Source of the DNA: Clostridiales bacterium oral taxon 876 str. F0540
GTDB lineage: Bacteria; Bacillota; Clostridia; Clostridiales; Clostridiaceae
Assembly: GCA_000466585.1 (NCBI GenBank)
Contig: KE993467.1
Coordinates: 1-64,000 of the forward strand
Direction: 5' to 3'
DNA: 64,000 nucleotides
A program made the position numbers and the translations under genes. This document shows, piece by piece, positions 43,761 through 53,133 of the stretch (positions are counted from its first letter, which is position 1; every line of letters starts with the position of its first letter). The notes beneath the pieces are model-generated. The model saw only the letters and a program-made list of their open reading frames with translations. It did not search any database and had not been told where the DNA came from.

Positions 43761-44916
43761 TGTAGATAAAAAATTCATTTTAGTTCTTACAGTTTCTTTC
43801 ATTTCGGCAATATATTTTGGAGGAATTGCAGTATATTGTGCTTTTTATGCGATGCTCTTTATATCCATAATTGGATATATTTATATATCTATTCAAAAAT
43901 ACTATGTAACTGCTGAAGTCAAAATAGGAGACACAATTTATACAGCAGGCGATGGTGTAGAATGTTTAATAAAAGTAAAGTGCAGTTTTTTTCTTCCAGC
44001 ACCTTATATAGTAGTAAAATCTTTAAGTTATTTAGAAAGCGGCAGCGGGCACAAAGGTGAAATGGTTAATATTACAAAAGAGGAAGATGTATGGATAAGA
44101 AATTATATTAAATTTTACCATAGGGGAATTTTCGATTTAGGAACAATGGAACTGGAAATATCAGATCTGTTCCATATTTTCAAATTAAAAAAAATTATTG
44201 ATTGTTCTATAAAACTAAAAGTATACCCAAGAATTTATGAAATTATAAGGTTGCCCGTTGGAGGCAAGGATATTTATCAACAGGCTGTTGACATTAGAAG
44301 TACAAATGAAGATATATTTACGATAAAAGATGTAAGAAGATATAACTTTGGAGACAGCTTGAAAAAGGTACACTGGAAGGTTAGCGCAAAGCATGGTGAA
44401 TTATTTGTAAAAAATTCCGATAGTATTTCTGGTCAGGAATTTGCAATTTTTCTAGATATGAATAAAAACAATATGAATATGGATGAGTATGGTCAGAAGG
44501 AAGAAGCCATGATAGATCTATGCGTATCTATGATAAAGTTTATGCAGATAAAAAATATTTGTACAAAGGTATTTGTAAACACTTCTTTAAGCAGATGTAT
44601 TGATATAACTTCAAAGGAACAGTTTGATGCTTTGATGGATTTCTTCCTAACTCAAAAAAGTGACGGAGAAGATGATATAGCTGAGTACCTATATAAAAAA
44701 TTTTACAAGCTTCAAAGAAATATCCGTATTGCACTTATAACCTCAAGGGTTGATGAAGTTCTATGTAACAATATTTCTATAATAAGAAATTATGGTTATA
44801 ATATAACAATTTTTTACAATATTTTAGAGAATGACGAAAATATTATTCTTTTAAGCAACATGGGTATTGAATGCATCAGTATAGAAAATATGCTTCACTC
44901 GTTAAAAGGCAGGTAA
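43753..44916 (+). CDS. DUF58 domain protein
   Basis: A 387-residue membrane-linked protein. It has two N-terminal hydrophobic spans (about 6-45), a beta-rich middle domain, and the DUF58 core at about 180-240, with the signature RRYNFGDSLKKVHWKVSAKHG. The C-terminal part is VWA-like. It starts inside the end of the moxR gene, with AAGGTGAG as ribosome binding site. It probably works with the MoxR ATPase and the transglutaminase-like protein at the envelope. The stop is 4 bases before the next start. Confidence 0.9.
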   Translation: MINVDKKFILVLTVSFISAIYFGGIAVYCAFYAMLFISIIGYIYISIQKYYVTAEVKIGDTIYTAGDGVECLIKVKCSFFLPAPYIVVKSLSYLESGSGHKGEMVNITKEEDVWIRNYIKFYHRGIFDLGTMELEISDLFHIFKLKKIIDCSIKLKVYPRIYEIIRLPVGGKDIYQQAVDIRSTNEDIFTIKDVRRYNFGDSLKKVHWKVSAKHGELFVKNSDSISGQEFAIFLDMNKNNMNMDEYGQKEEAMIDLCVSMIKFMQIKNICTKVFVNTSLSRCIDITSKEQFDALMDFFLTQKSDGEDDIAEYLYKKFYKLQRNIRIALITSRVDEVLCNNISIIRNYGYNITIFYNILENDENIILLSNMGIECISIENMLHSLKGR

Positions 44917-44920
44917 ATAT

Positions 44921-47134
44921 ATGAAGAAACGACTTGGGAATATTATAATATCTATTACAAAAGCACTTTTGAATTATACTTTTGAAGCTATGCTTTTTTT
45001 ATTTATTTTACTAATGTCTAAGGTGATTCAGGAAGCTTACTTGATAAAAGATTTTAATTTTTGGGTAATAATAGCGCTTTTTTTTATAGGTTTATTACTA
45101 TTTGCTTTATCCAACTGGCTATATAAGTCGACTAAAAAAAATATATATGGATTCATATTTGTTATTATTGTCTTAATACTTATAATTCTTAGTGCAGTAT
45201 TTAAATTTAGTAGTTTGAAGACAAATTACGAAATAATACAAAGAAATTTTTATTTCTCTAAGGAAACTTATCTTTATCAACACATTCCATTTTTGACAGT
45301 TATAATTCCTATTTTTATCGTATTGATGCTGTATCTTAATAAGAAAGGACTAGGAAATATATTAATACTAGCCAATTTTTTATTACTCCTGTGTTTAAAT
45401 CCTTCAATTGAGATTATTAAAATGAAGAAGTTTATATTGCTATCTATTGTACTTAGTATGTCTGTCTATGGGGTTGATAAATTTATTCTTTCATCAAATA
45501 AGTTGAGCAAGGAAGGAATAAAAAATTCAGCTTCTAAAATTAAAATTTATCAATATGTAATCCTTACTTCGTTGTTTGCATGTGTTTTTTCCTACGCTGC
45601 TGTTCAAATATTAGGAGTAAAAAGTGCCAAAGCTGTATTAGGGGAATATTTAAGTATAAACAAAAATCAGAAAGTCAAGAGTATTAATAATAAGTATGAT
45701 CTGAGCTATTCCGGTTATTCAAAGGAAAATAATAAATTAGGCGGAGCTATAAATTTAGACTATAGTTTAGCATTTAAGGTTAAAGCCGAAGAAACCTATT
45801 ATTTAAAGGGAACAGTAAAAGATTATTATGATGGCTTCAAATGGAGCAATACTAGTGAAAACTATGAAAGAAAAGCTGAAGGTACTAATTTAAGATATGC
45901 TTCTGATAACTTTAAGAAATATCTTCAGGGAGATACTGAATTGAAAAGCATCACAGTGTATCCTGAAAATTTAGTCACATCAACGATATTTTCTCCAAGC
46001 TTCCCTTGTAAGGTTTTACTTTCAAAAGGTTATTTAGGTGCTGATAATACAGGAAGCTTTATTGTGCTTGGAAATACTTCAATAGATAAGCCTTATACTG
46101 TAAATTTTTATAAAAGTAAAGAAGATATAGAGCTCTTTTCTAATTCTTATAAAAGCAATGTTAGCTTAAACTATGATGAAAATACGAAAAGACAATATAA
46201 AAAGTATCTAGAGGTACCTGAGAACATTTTACCTGAGGTTTATGAACTTGTAGAAGATATAACAAAAAACTGTAGCAGCAATTCTGAAAAAATAGAAAGT
46301 ATAAGAAATTACCTATCAAAAAATTATAAGTATTCCTTAGATGTGTCCGATGTCCCTGAGAATAGGGAATTTGTTGATTATTTTTTGTTTACTGAAAAGA
46401 AAGGGTACTGTACTTATTTTGCAACTGCAGAAACTATAATGTGCAGAATAGCAGGTATACCTTCACGATATGTAGAAGGCTTTAAGATGACTAATAAGAA
46501 GGATTTAAAAGGAATATATGAGGTCACAAATGATATGGCCCATGCATGGACAGAGGTACTTTTATACCCTGATGAGGATATATGGAGCATAGTTGATTCT
46601 ACTGTAGAGGCTCAGAGAGAAGAATATAAAGGAGCTCAGTTAAATAAATCCGATAAACCAGCCTCAATAAACAATAAAAGTAAAACATATGGAAAGAGTA
46701 AAAACTACGGTACACTTAATATAGAAGTTACAAATTTAATAGATTATATAATAGGCCTTATGTTTATCTGCACTATATTAATACTTGTTTTTGCAATATA
46801 TAAGATATCAGCATTTATAATGTATAAAAATAATATTTTAAAATCTAATAATACAGCCAAACTTTATAATTATGTAAAGCATAGACTAAGTTTTGTACTG
46901 GAAAATGTATATGAGGATGACCTGCTGTGGACGAGAGAATTAGAGGAAGAAGCCTTAAAAGAAAAAATTAAAATTTTAGTTGATGCTGCTTATGAAGAAT
47001 TTTATGGAAAACGGAAGACAGTTAATATAAATAAATTAAAAATATATATTTTTATAGAAAAATATATCAGGAAAAAACAAAATTGGTTTAAATATTATTT
47101 CATTAAATTTTTAAAATATAAGCCAAAAGCTTAG
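44921..47134 (+). CDS. Membrane transglutaminase-like protein (TgpA type)
   Basis: A 737-residue protein. About six N-terminal spans (residues 10-235) are followed by an extracellular transglutaminase-core domain (about 370-570) and another span near 610-630 with a cytoplasmic tail. The catalytic triad is visible: Cys in KKGYCTYFATAE, His in MAHAWTEVLLYP, and Asp in WSIVDST. The role is unknown; such proteins may cross-link or cleave envelope proteins. It ends the three-gene moxR operon, with only 4 bases from the DUF58 gene. Confidence 0.92.
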   Translation: MKKRLGNIIISITKALLNYTFEAMLFLFILLMSKVIQEAYLIKDFNFWVIIALFFIGLLLFALSNWLYKSTKKNIYGFIFVIIVLILIILSAVFKFSSLKTNYEIIQRNFYFSKETYLYQHIPFLTVIIPIFIVLMLYLNKKGLGNILILANFLLLLCLNPSIEIIKMKKFILLSIVLSMSVYGVDKFILSSNKLSKEGIKNSASKIKIYQYVILTSLFACVFSYAAVQILGVKSAKAVLGEYLSINKNQKVKSINNKYDLSYSGYSKENNKLGGAINLDYSLAFKVKAEETYYLKGTVKDYYDGFKWSNTSENYERKAEGTNLRYASDNFKKYLQGDTELKSITVYPENLVTSTIFSPSFPCKVLLSKGYLGADNTGSFIVLGNTSIDKPYTVNFYKSKEDIELFSNSYKSNVSLNYDENTKRQYKKYLEVPENILPEVYELVEDITKNCSSNSEKIESIRNYLSKNYKYSLDVSDVPENREFVDYFLFTEKKGYCTYFATAETIMCRIAGIPSRYVEGFKMTNKKDLKGIYEVTNDMAHAWTEVLLYPDEDIWSIVDSTVEAQREEYKGAQLNKSDKPASINNKSKTYGKSKNYGTLNIEVTNLIDYIIGLMFICTILILVFAIYKISAFIMYKNNILKSNNTAKLYNYVKHRLSFVLENVYEDDLLWTRELEEEALKEKIKILVDAAYEEFYGKRKTVNINKLKIYIFIEKYIRKKQNWFKYYFIKFLKYKPKA

Positions 47135-47178
47135 ATAATGCATAATATATTATTGATAGTAATTATCAGGAGATATTT

Positions 47179-47724
47179 ATGTATTATTACGGAAATTTTT
47201 ATAGGACTAACTCATATAATAGACAAGAAGCGGTAAGGTACGCATTAAATTATTCTTTATCACCTAATGAAACATATAGATATTTTGGATTGCATGGCGA
47301 TGGAGGGGGAGACTGCACCAATTTTATCTCTCAATGCCTAAAAGCAGGCGGGTCCCCATTTGCATATGACTCCTCTCCTTGGTGGTATAGAAAAAATATA
47401 GCAAATAGCAAAAATGATACATGGTCAGTTTCCTGGGCTGTTGCACACTCTCTTTACTGGACTCTTAAGGTAAGGAGTCAAAGCAGAGCACCAGGGCTAA
47501 AGTCTGTTGAAGTTCAAAATATTGAAGAACTTGATCTTGGAGATTTAATACAATATGAAAATTATAAAGGGCTTATATATCATTCAACCATAGTAACAAG
47601 CTTTACTAATGAAGGCGGAAAAAGAGTGCCTTTAATATCCCAGCATACGTATGATGCTAGAAATATATCATATGTAAAACCGGCTGCTAAAAAGATGCAT
47701 TTTATGAAAATTGAAGTATCATGA
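47179..47724 (+). CDS. Amidase_6 domain protein
   Basis: A 181-residue protein with the putative amidase_6 (NlpC/P60-like) domain. The conserved Cys block is GGGDCTNFISQCLKAGG, preceded by the YNRQEAVRYALNYSL start. A His lies in IYHSTIVTSF and a second in LISQHTYDAR. These proteins are predicted Cys amidases or peptidoglycan-linked enzymes, often secreted; here no signal peptide is seen. GGAGATATTT precedes the ATG. It follows the transglutaminase gene by 44 bases and could share its transcript. A terminator follows. Confidence 0.82.
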   Translation: MYYYGNFYRTNSYNRQEAVRYALNYSLSPNETYRYFGLHGDGGGDCTNFISQCLKAGGSPFAYDSSPWWYRKNIANSKNDTWSVSWAVAHSLYWTLKVRSQSRAPGLKSVEVQNIEELDLGDLIQYENYKGLIYHSTIVTSFTNEGGKRVPLISQHTYDARNISYVKPAAKKMHFMKIEVS

Positions 47725-47728
47725 AAAA

Positions 47729-47768
47729 GAAATGAGCATGATTTTTTATTCATGCTCATTTCCTTTTT
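47729..47768. terminator. Bidirectional terminator
   Basis: GAAATGAGCATGA (47729-47741) pairs with TCATGCTCATTTC (47750-47762), with T/A runs on both sides. It is shared by the amidase_6 gene and the convergent cca, whose last codons lie in the hairpin. Confidence 0.85.
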
Positions 47769-49092
47769 TTAGTTCATCTGCAGCAATTTTTAATAAAGAA
47801 TCTCTGTTGTTTAATTCGGGCTTTTCCATAACCTTTTCTAATAGTTCATTGAGAATTGTACCGATATATTTTCCAGGCTTAAAGCCAAGTGCAATTAAAT
47901 CATTTCCATTAATCTTAAGCTGACTTACTGTAAATGGCTCACCGCTCTCTAATATTTTTTTAACTTCTTCCCTTCTTCTTATTATAGGACTGAAATCAGC
48001 ATCTTTTTTATGACCTTTACTGTCTGCAATCTGAAGCTGAAATAAGTCTTCAAGATTATCTACACCAACTCTTGAAATGAATTTTTTCAGTGTTCTGTTC
48101 TTCATATGGTTATAGGCAGTCATATGTTCAGTAATTATTATGATAACTTTTTCCATAGTTTTATTATCAAATCTTAATCTTTTTAGAATTTCTTCGGCCA
48201 TTTGCGCACTTACAACATTGTGGCCATAAAAATGACCTATACCTTTTTTGTCTATAGTGAAGGTTCTAGGTTTCCCTATATCATGAAGAAGTGCACCGAG
48301 TCTTACTATTAAATTTTCTTCAGAATTATCTAATACAGACATAATGTGATCAAAAACATTTTTATCATGATGAGGATTCTTCTGGTCAAAGCCGACACTT
48401 TCTTTAAGCTCTGGAACAATATAATCTATTAGTCTTGTTTCAAGCAGCATTTTTATTCCTCTGCTTGGTTTTGATGTTAGAAGCATTTTACAAAATTCAT
48501 CTCTAATGCGTTCAGAGCTTACATTTTTAAGAAGATAGGAATTTTTGCTTATAGATTTATATGTTTCTTCCTCGATATTAAAATCTAATTGACAGGAAAA
48601 ACGAATGGCTCGCAGCATTCTGAGAGCATCTTCATTAAATCTTTTATCAGGATCACCTACACATTTTATTAAGCTGCTATGTAAATCGTCTATACCGTGA
48701 AACATATCAACTAACCCATCAATATCGTTATATGCAAGGGCATTAACAGTGAAATCTCTTCGGCTCAAATCTTCCCTTAAAGAACTTGTAAAAATCACTT
48801 GATCAGGATGCCTGTTATCGGAATAGTCCCCATCAATTCTATATGTAGTTACTTCATAATTATTTTTATTTAGAACGATAGTAACAGTTCCATGCTTTAT
48901 ACCGGTTGGAATGGTCTTCTCAAAAAGCCTTAATATGTCATCCGGTTTAGCGTTTGTAGTAATATCCCAATCCTTTAACTGTTTTTTTATTATGCTGTCT
49001 CTCACACAGCCGCCTACAATATAAGCTTCATAGCCATTCTCGATTAAGGTGCCTAATATATATGAAACATCTTCTGTTAACTTAATTTTCAT
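47746..49092 (-). CDS. cca: CCA-adding tRNA nucleotidyltransferase with HD domain
   Basis: A 448-residue class II nucleotidyltransferase that adds or repairs the CCA end of tRNA. The head domain has YIVGGCVRDS and the metal-binding DWDITTNA (DxD). The RRDFTVNALAYN and LRMLRAIRFSCQLDF motifs follow. An HD-type domain lies near 260-300 (LLHDIGKP), as in bifunctional enzymes. CTAGGAGGTTTGC precedes the ATG. It is a single gene. A close poly(A)-polymerase or A-adding role is not ruled out by sequence, but CCA addition is most likely. Confidence 0.93.
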   Translation of the reverse strand: MKIKLTEDVSYILGTLIENGYEAYIVGGCVRDSIIKKQLKDWDITTNAKPDDILRLFEKTIPTGIKHGTVTIVLNKNNYEVTTYRIDGDYSDNRHPDQVIFTSSLREDLSRRDFTVNALAYNDIDGLVDMFHGIDDLHSSLIKCVGDPDKRFNEDALRMLRAIRFSCQLDFNIEEETYKSISKNSYLLKNVSSERIRDEFCKMLLTSKPSRGIKMLLETRLIDYIVPELKESVGFDQKNPHHDKNVFDHIMSVLDNSEENLIVRLGALLHDIGKPRTFTIDKKGIGHFYGHNVVSAQMAEEILKRLRFDNKTMEKVIIIITEHMTAYNHMKNRTLKKFISRVGVDNLEDLFQLQIADSKGHKKDADFSPIIRRREEVKKILESGEPFTVSQLKINGNDLIALGFKPGKYIGTILNELLEKVMEKPELNNRDSLLKIAADELKKGNEHE

Positions 49093-49212
49093 GCAAACCT
49101 CCTAGTTAATCAATTACTTAGTGTATCTATAATAATATAAGTATAGCATTTTTTAAAAGCTGTTGTATTTTTAGTATGTTTTATTTAATAAAAATTAATC
49201 AGTATATATAAA

Positions 49213-49240
49213 ATGAAAGAAGAGCTTTAAAAACTCTTCT
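49213..49240 (-). terminator. Terminator of the L,D-transpeptidase gene
   Basis: On the minus strand AGAAGAG and CTCTTCT arms (49218-49224, 49234-49240) are followed by T-rich DNA. Confidence 0.6.
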
Positions 49241-50166
49241 CAATTTATATATATTAAGCTTCCGGAAGGTATATTATCATAAATATATTTAGCATTTTCT
49301 ATTGCTAATCTTATGCAGCCATGAGAAAGAGGAATACCTAATCTTCCATCTACAATTTTTTCTCCCTTATTATCATAAAGTATGCTGTGGAAAAGATAAT
49401 TTCCGCTTATTTGAGTATAGTATTTACATCTGGCACCACTGTCGGCTATGAAATAGTTTCCTTTAGCTCCAACAGTATAACTTCCCTTTATAGTCGGAGT
49501 AGAAGCTTTTCCCGAGGAGCAGGTAAAAGACTTTATAAGCTCCCACTTTCCATTTGAACCGCTGAATATGTTTACTCTCTGTTTAGATAGATCAGTCCAT
49601 ATAAAGTAGTTTGTTTTACTTATAAAGCTTTTGCTATTAACATATTGCTCTAAGGCGGATCCATTATTTAGCGCTGTTTTTGTGTCTTGCGTAGAAGGCT
49701 TAACGGGAGGCTTATAAGTGGTTTCAGCAGTAGGAGCTTTATCCAAGCATTTTACGGTAGAGGAATCAACAATGCCATTGGCAGAAATTTTATTTTTCTT
49801 TTGAAAATCTACAACTGCAAAGTAAGTGGAAGTACCAAAACTTCCGTCAACTAATAGATTATAGCCAAATTTATTTAATTTTTGTTGTATACTTTTAACC
49901 TGGTCGCCACTGTCACCATTTTTTATAATTAAGGGAGGTTTTGGCTGTTCTATTGGCGTGGTTACTGCCACAGATTCTTCTTTAGGTTTGTCTTCAGGCT
50001 TTAGAGGTTCAATTACGCTAGGGACGTTGTTTTTTGTTTCATCAACAGTACTGTTGCTTTGAGGTGATAAAACCTTAATACTACTTGAAGACTTTTCATA
50101 AGTGCATCCTGCAATATTTATAGAAAGTGAAAAAGCCAAGATAAACAGTAAAATTTTCCTCTTCAT
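49240..50166 (-). CDS. L,D-transpeptidase lipoprotein with peptidoglycan-binding domain
   Basis: A 308-residue envelope enzyme that makes 3-3 (or similar) cross-links in peptidoglycan. A lipoprotein signal covers about residues 1-21 with the lipobox IAGC. A Pro/Glu-rich linker is next, then a PG_binding_1 domain (about 82-142, NGDSGDQVKSIQQKLNKFGY), and the YkuD catalytic domain (about 185-308). The catalytic Cys is in SHGCIRL, with the upstream His in LFHSIL. ATG at 50166 is chosen for the lipoprotein signal and GGAGGAAATA. Its ribosome binding site is part of a hairpin, so translation may be regulated. Confidence 0.92.
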   Translation of the reverse strand: MKRKILLFILAFSLSINIAGCTYEKSSSSIKVLSPQSNSTVDETKNNVPSVIEPLKPEDKPKEESVAVTTPIEQPKPPLIIKNGDSGDQVKSIQQKLNKFGYNLLVDGSFGTSTYFAVVDFQKKNKISANGIVDSSTVKCLDKAPTAETTYKPPVKPSTQDTKTALNNGSALEQYVNSKSFISKTNYFIWTDLSKQRVNIFSGSNGKWELIKSFTCSSGKASTPTIKGSYTVGAKGNYFIADSGARCKYYTQISGNYLFHSILYDNKGEKIVDGRLGIPLSHGCIRLAIENAKYIYDNIPSGSLIYIN

Positions 50167-50171
50167 TATTT

Positions 50172-50193
50172 CCTCCAATTTATTAGTTGGAGG
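50172..50193 (-). promoter_or_regulatory. Hairpin enclosing the L,D-transpeptidase ribosome binding site
   Basis: On the minus strand CCTCCAA (50193-50187) and TTGGAGG (50178-50172) form a 7-bp stem with an 8-base loop. The GGAGG of the ribosome binding site is in the stem, 6 bases before ATG. It would mask the site when folded. Confidence 0.55.
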
Positions 50194-50320
50194 TCTATAA
50201 TTATTATAAACCGCCATATTTTAGTGAACATACATCGTCCCTTACCAGTATATTCAGAGGGATAAATAATGTTACAAAAATAGGCAGTGTTTTTAAGAAG
50301 AGTTATTTATATTTTATTAA

Positions 50321-51634
50321 TTATGCTGCTGATTGCTGTTCTTCATCATCTATATGCTGCACTCGTGTGAATAGCGAAGTTAAAAATAACACTAATAAAC
50401 TTGGAATAAGCCAGGCAAAGCCTTGCTTTGAAAGAGGAATAAGGTAAAATACATCCTTAAGTGAGCTGCTGATATACATATTATTTATTATTGTGTCAAT
50501 TAGGCTGAAAGTAAGAGTTGTATACACAGTAAACTTGACAACTTTGTTATTTTTGATGAGTTTTCCCATAAGGGTAATTGAAATTAGAACTATAACTACA
50601 GGATATAAAATACTTAGTATAGGAGAAGCAAATTTTATAATCCTGTCTACCCCCATATTTGCAATTATAATACTTATAATAGTTATCAGTAACACATTAG
50701 TTTGATATGAAACTTTTCCTTTTGTAACTGTTTTGCTGAAATACTCCGCAGCTGTAGCAGTTAAACCTATAGAAGTAGTCAGGCAGGCGAGAGCCACAGA
50801 AAGCCCCAAGGCAATGCTGCCAAAGGCCCCAAGAGTCCTTCTTGCAATTTCTATAACAAGTTCTGTTTTCATAATATTACCCGGCAAAGTTTTTACAGTC
50901 TGAGCACCTAGATATAGGAGTCCCCCATAAACAAAAGCTAGACCAACAACTGCGACAATACCTGAGCTCATTGTTGTCGAAATAATTTTTGCTTTGGTGT
51001 TATAACCTTTGGAAACAACCGAGGCTATAATTATAGAAGAAAATATAACTGAAGCCATAGCATCCATTGTTTGATAGCCTTGAAGCAATGACATAGGAAA
51101 AACATTAGTAATAGGAGTGTTTTCTATATTTCCTATAGGATTAATAATTCCTTTTATTATAATAATAGAAAGCATAAGCAGCAGTAAAGGAGTCAATATT
51201 TTGCCAATGTTATCTATAATAGAAGAAGGTTTTAATACGAATGCACTGTTTATTAAAAAATATACGATAATAGCAACCAAAGGATTTATTCCAGTAAAAA
51301 AAGGCTTAACTCCTAATTCATAGGTAGTTGCTGCAGTTCTTGGAATAGCTAGCAAAGGTCCTATTGCTAGGATCATTGCAGTTCCGGAAATAAGTGAAAA
51401 AATTCTACCAACCCTGTTAGCCATATCTTCAAAGCTTCCGTTAATTTTTGCAGAAGCTATTATTCCCATTAGTGGAAGTCCAACCCCGGTTATAAGAAAG
51501 CCTATTATTGCTACAAAAAAGCTTTTTCCTACCATCTTGCCTAAATAAGGCGGAAATATCAAATTTCCTGCGCCAAAAAACATTGCAAATAAAGCAAAAC
51601 CTATTATGATTATGTCTTTAAAGTTCTTTTTCAT
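50321..51634 (-). CDS. brnQ: Branched-chain amino acid permease, LIVCS family
   Basis: A Na+ or H+ coupled importer of leucine, isoleucine and valine, 437 residues and about 12 spans. The N-terminal signature IIGFALFAMFFGAGNLIFPP (about 10-29) is diagnostic. Further conserved blocks are ILAIGPLLAIPRTAATTYE and SVALACLTTSIGLTA. GGAGG is 7 bases before the ATG. Monocistronic; no T-box leader or leader peptide was seen upstream. Confidence 0.95.
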   Translation of the reverse strand: MKKNFKDIIIIGFALFAMFFGAGNLIFPPYLGKMVGKSFFVAIIGFLITGVGLPLMGIIASAKINGSFEDMANRVGRIFSLISGTAMILAIGPLLAIPRTAATTYELGVKPFFTGINPLVAIIVYFLINSAFVLKPSSIIDNIGKILTPLLLLMLSIIIIKGIINPIGNIENTPITNVFPMSLLQGYQTMDAMASVIFSSIIIASVVSKGYNTKAKIISTTMSSGIVAVVGLAFVYGGLLYLGAQTVKTLPGNIMKTELVIEIARRTLGAFGSIALGLSVALACLTTSIGLTATAAEYFSKTVTKGKVSYQTNVLLITIISIIIANMGVDRIIKFASPILSILYPVVIVLISITLMGKLIKNNKVVKFTVYTTLTFSLIDTIINNMYISSSLKDVFYLIPLSKQGFAWLIPSLLVLFLTSLFTRVQHIDDEEQQSAA

Positions 51635-51745
51635 AAATACCTCCTTAATTTATACAATCCTAAAATATATAATTATATTGCTCATAATTCCTATAAATAA
51701 TTATAAAAAGTATATTATTAAAACTTAGGGGGAAGAGGAGTATAT

Positions 51746-51847
51746 ATGTCTAGACTAGAACTAAAGGAAATTAATATGCTTATGTTCTATTATTTTTTTG
51801 TATTTCCAGAAACATATCATAGGATTTTAATAGACAACAAGATATAA
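51746..51847 (+). CDS. Possible small protein (33 aa)
   Basis: An ATG-started frame of 33 codons with a strong purine-rich ribosome binding site (GGGGGAAGAGGAG, 5 bases before ATG). It begins MSRLELKEINMLMFYYFF and ends in TAA at 51847. A hydrophobic, aromatic centre suggests membrane contact or a leader peptide. It lies between divergent brnQ and the subtilase gene, on the strand of the latter. The only support is the site and context. Confidence 0.35.
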   Translation: MSRLELKEINMLMFYYFFVFPETYHRILIDNKI

Positions 51848-51924
51848 TTAGAAGCACGATATAAGTAGATTGCGATGTAATATGCACTATAAAATCTAAA
51901 GTCTATTGATGGAGGTGTAGGTGC

Positions 51925-52938
51925 ATGAATAAATCATTGTTAGCAGTATATTCTTTGGTACTTTCTATAGCCTTAATTTCATCTGGATGTTCTTCAAGTA
52001 TTAAGGCTTATAAAGATATGCCCTCCACTAAAAGTGTACAAGCAACAGACATGAGAACAGTTAATGATATAAATAATAGCAAGCAATGGGCAATTTCTAA
52101 AATAAAAGGTGATGAGGCATGGAGCGCACTTAAGCAGAAGAAACAAATAAAAGTAGCTGTTGTAGATACTGGAGTAGATTATAATCATCCTGATCTTAAA
52201 AACAGAGTATTAAAGGATGAGGGCTATAATTTTTTAGACAACAATAAGGATACTATGGACGACAACTGGCATGGCACGCATGTAGCCGGGATTATTGCAG
52301 CAGATGGGGCTAATAGTATTGGAATAACAGGAGTCGTTGGGAATGCTGATGTGAAGATAATACCGATAAAAGTATTAGATAAAAATGGACAAGGTTCCTC
52401 AGATATTATTGCAAAGGGAATTAAATATGCTGCTGATAAAGAAGCGGACATAATAAATTTCAGTGTGGGCTTTGATGTAAAAGATGAATTTATAAGACAG
52501 GCAATTAGATATGCAAGGACCAAAGGCTCCTTTGTTGTAGTTTCAGCAGGTAATAATAATATAAACTGCGATAATAGCAGTCCTGCAGGTGATGAAGGGG
52601 CATATACTGTAAGTTCTATAAATGAGTATAACGAAAAAAGCAGCTTTTCAAACTATGGAAATTCAATTAAGATAGCTGCGCCAGGAGAAAATATACTCAG
52701 TACTATTCCTAAAGGGGATTATGATTATAAAAATGGTACAAGTATGGCTGCGCCATATATAGCTGGGGTGGCAGCAATGGTAAAAGCTCAAAATCCTGGT
52801 TTGACTCCAGAAGATATAGAATATATATTAGACAAAACTGCTGATGATATTATGGAAAAAGGTAAAGATGAGGAAACAGGCTATGGACTTGTTAATGCAA
52901 AGGCAGCAGTTGAAATGGCAAGCAAATTAAATAATTAG
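51925..52938 (+). CDS. Subtilisin-like (S8) serine protease lipoprotein
   Basis: A 337-residue extracellular protease. A lipoprotein signal (about 1-22, lipobox SSGC) is followed by a short linker and the catalytic domain. The triad is visible as Asp in VAVVDTGVDYNHPDL, His in NWHGTHVAGIIA, and Ser in NGTSMAAPYIAGVAA. The oxyanion Asn is in VSAGNNN. There is almost no propeptide beyond residues 23-55, unlike secreted subtilisins. It would be anchored to the outer face of the membrane. GGAGGTG lies before the ATG; a terminator follows. Confidence 0.95.
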   Translation: MNKSLLAVYSLVLSIALISSGCSSSIKAYKDMPSTKSVQATDMRTVNDINNSKQWAISKIKGDEAWSALKQKKQIKVAVVDTGVDYNHPDLKNRVLKDEGYNFLDNNKDTMDDNWHGTHVAGIIAADGANSIGITGVVGNADVKIIPIKVLDKNGQGSSDIIAKGIKYAADKEADIINFSVGFDVKDEFIRQAIRYARTKGSFVVVSAGNNNINCDNSSPAGDEGAYTVSSINEYNEKSSFSNYGNSIKIAAPGENILSTIPKGDYDYKNGTSMAAPYIAGVAAMVKAQNPGLTPEDIEYILDKTADDIMEKGKDEETGYGLVNAKAAVEMASKLNN

Positions 52939-52974
52939 GTTTTTAATTAATATCTTTATATTTTCTATTGAAGA

Positions 52975-53013
52975 AAAAAGGGCTACTATGATTCATAGCA
53001 GTCCTTTTTATTT
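52975..53013 (+). terminator. Terminator of the subtilase gene
   Basis: AAAAAAGGGCTACTATG pairs with CATAGCAGTCCTTTTT with G-U pairs, followed by T-rich sequence. Confidence 0.75.
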
Positions 53014-53133
53014 ATTAAATGTTGAAAAAGTTCTTATATGTGTTATATTATTTATGTATAGAATAACATATTTGTAATAACGCACATATAATATTGTATA
53101 ATGTGCTAATTATTAAGAAATAGGGGGACGCTT

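Noticed and set aside
51635..51924. T-box or leucine leader peptide before brnQ
   Set aside because: No T-box core and no run of Leu, Ile or Val codons lies on the minus strand; brnQ has a plain promoter-sized spacer.
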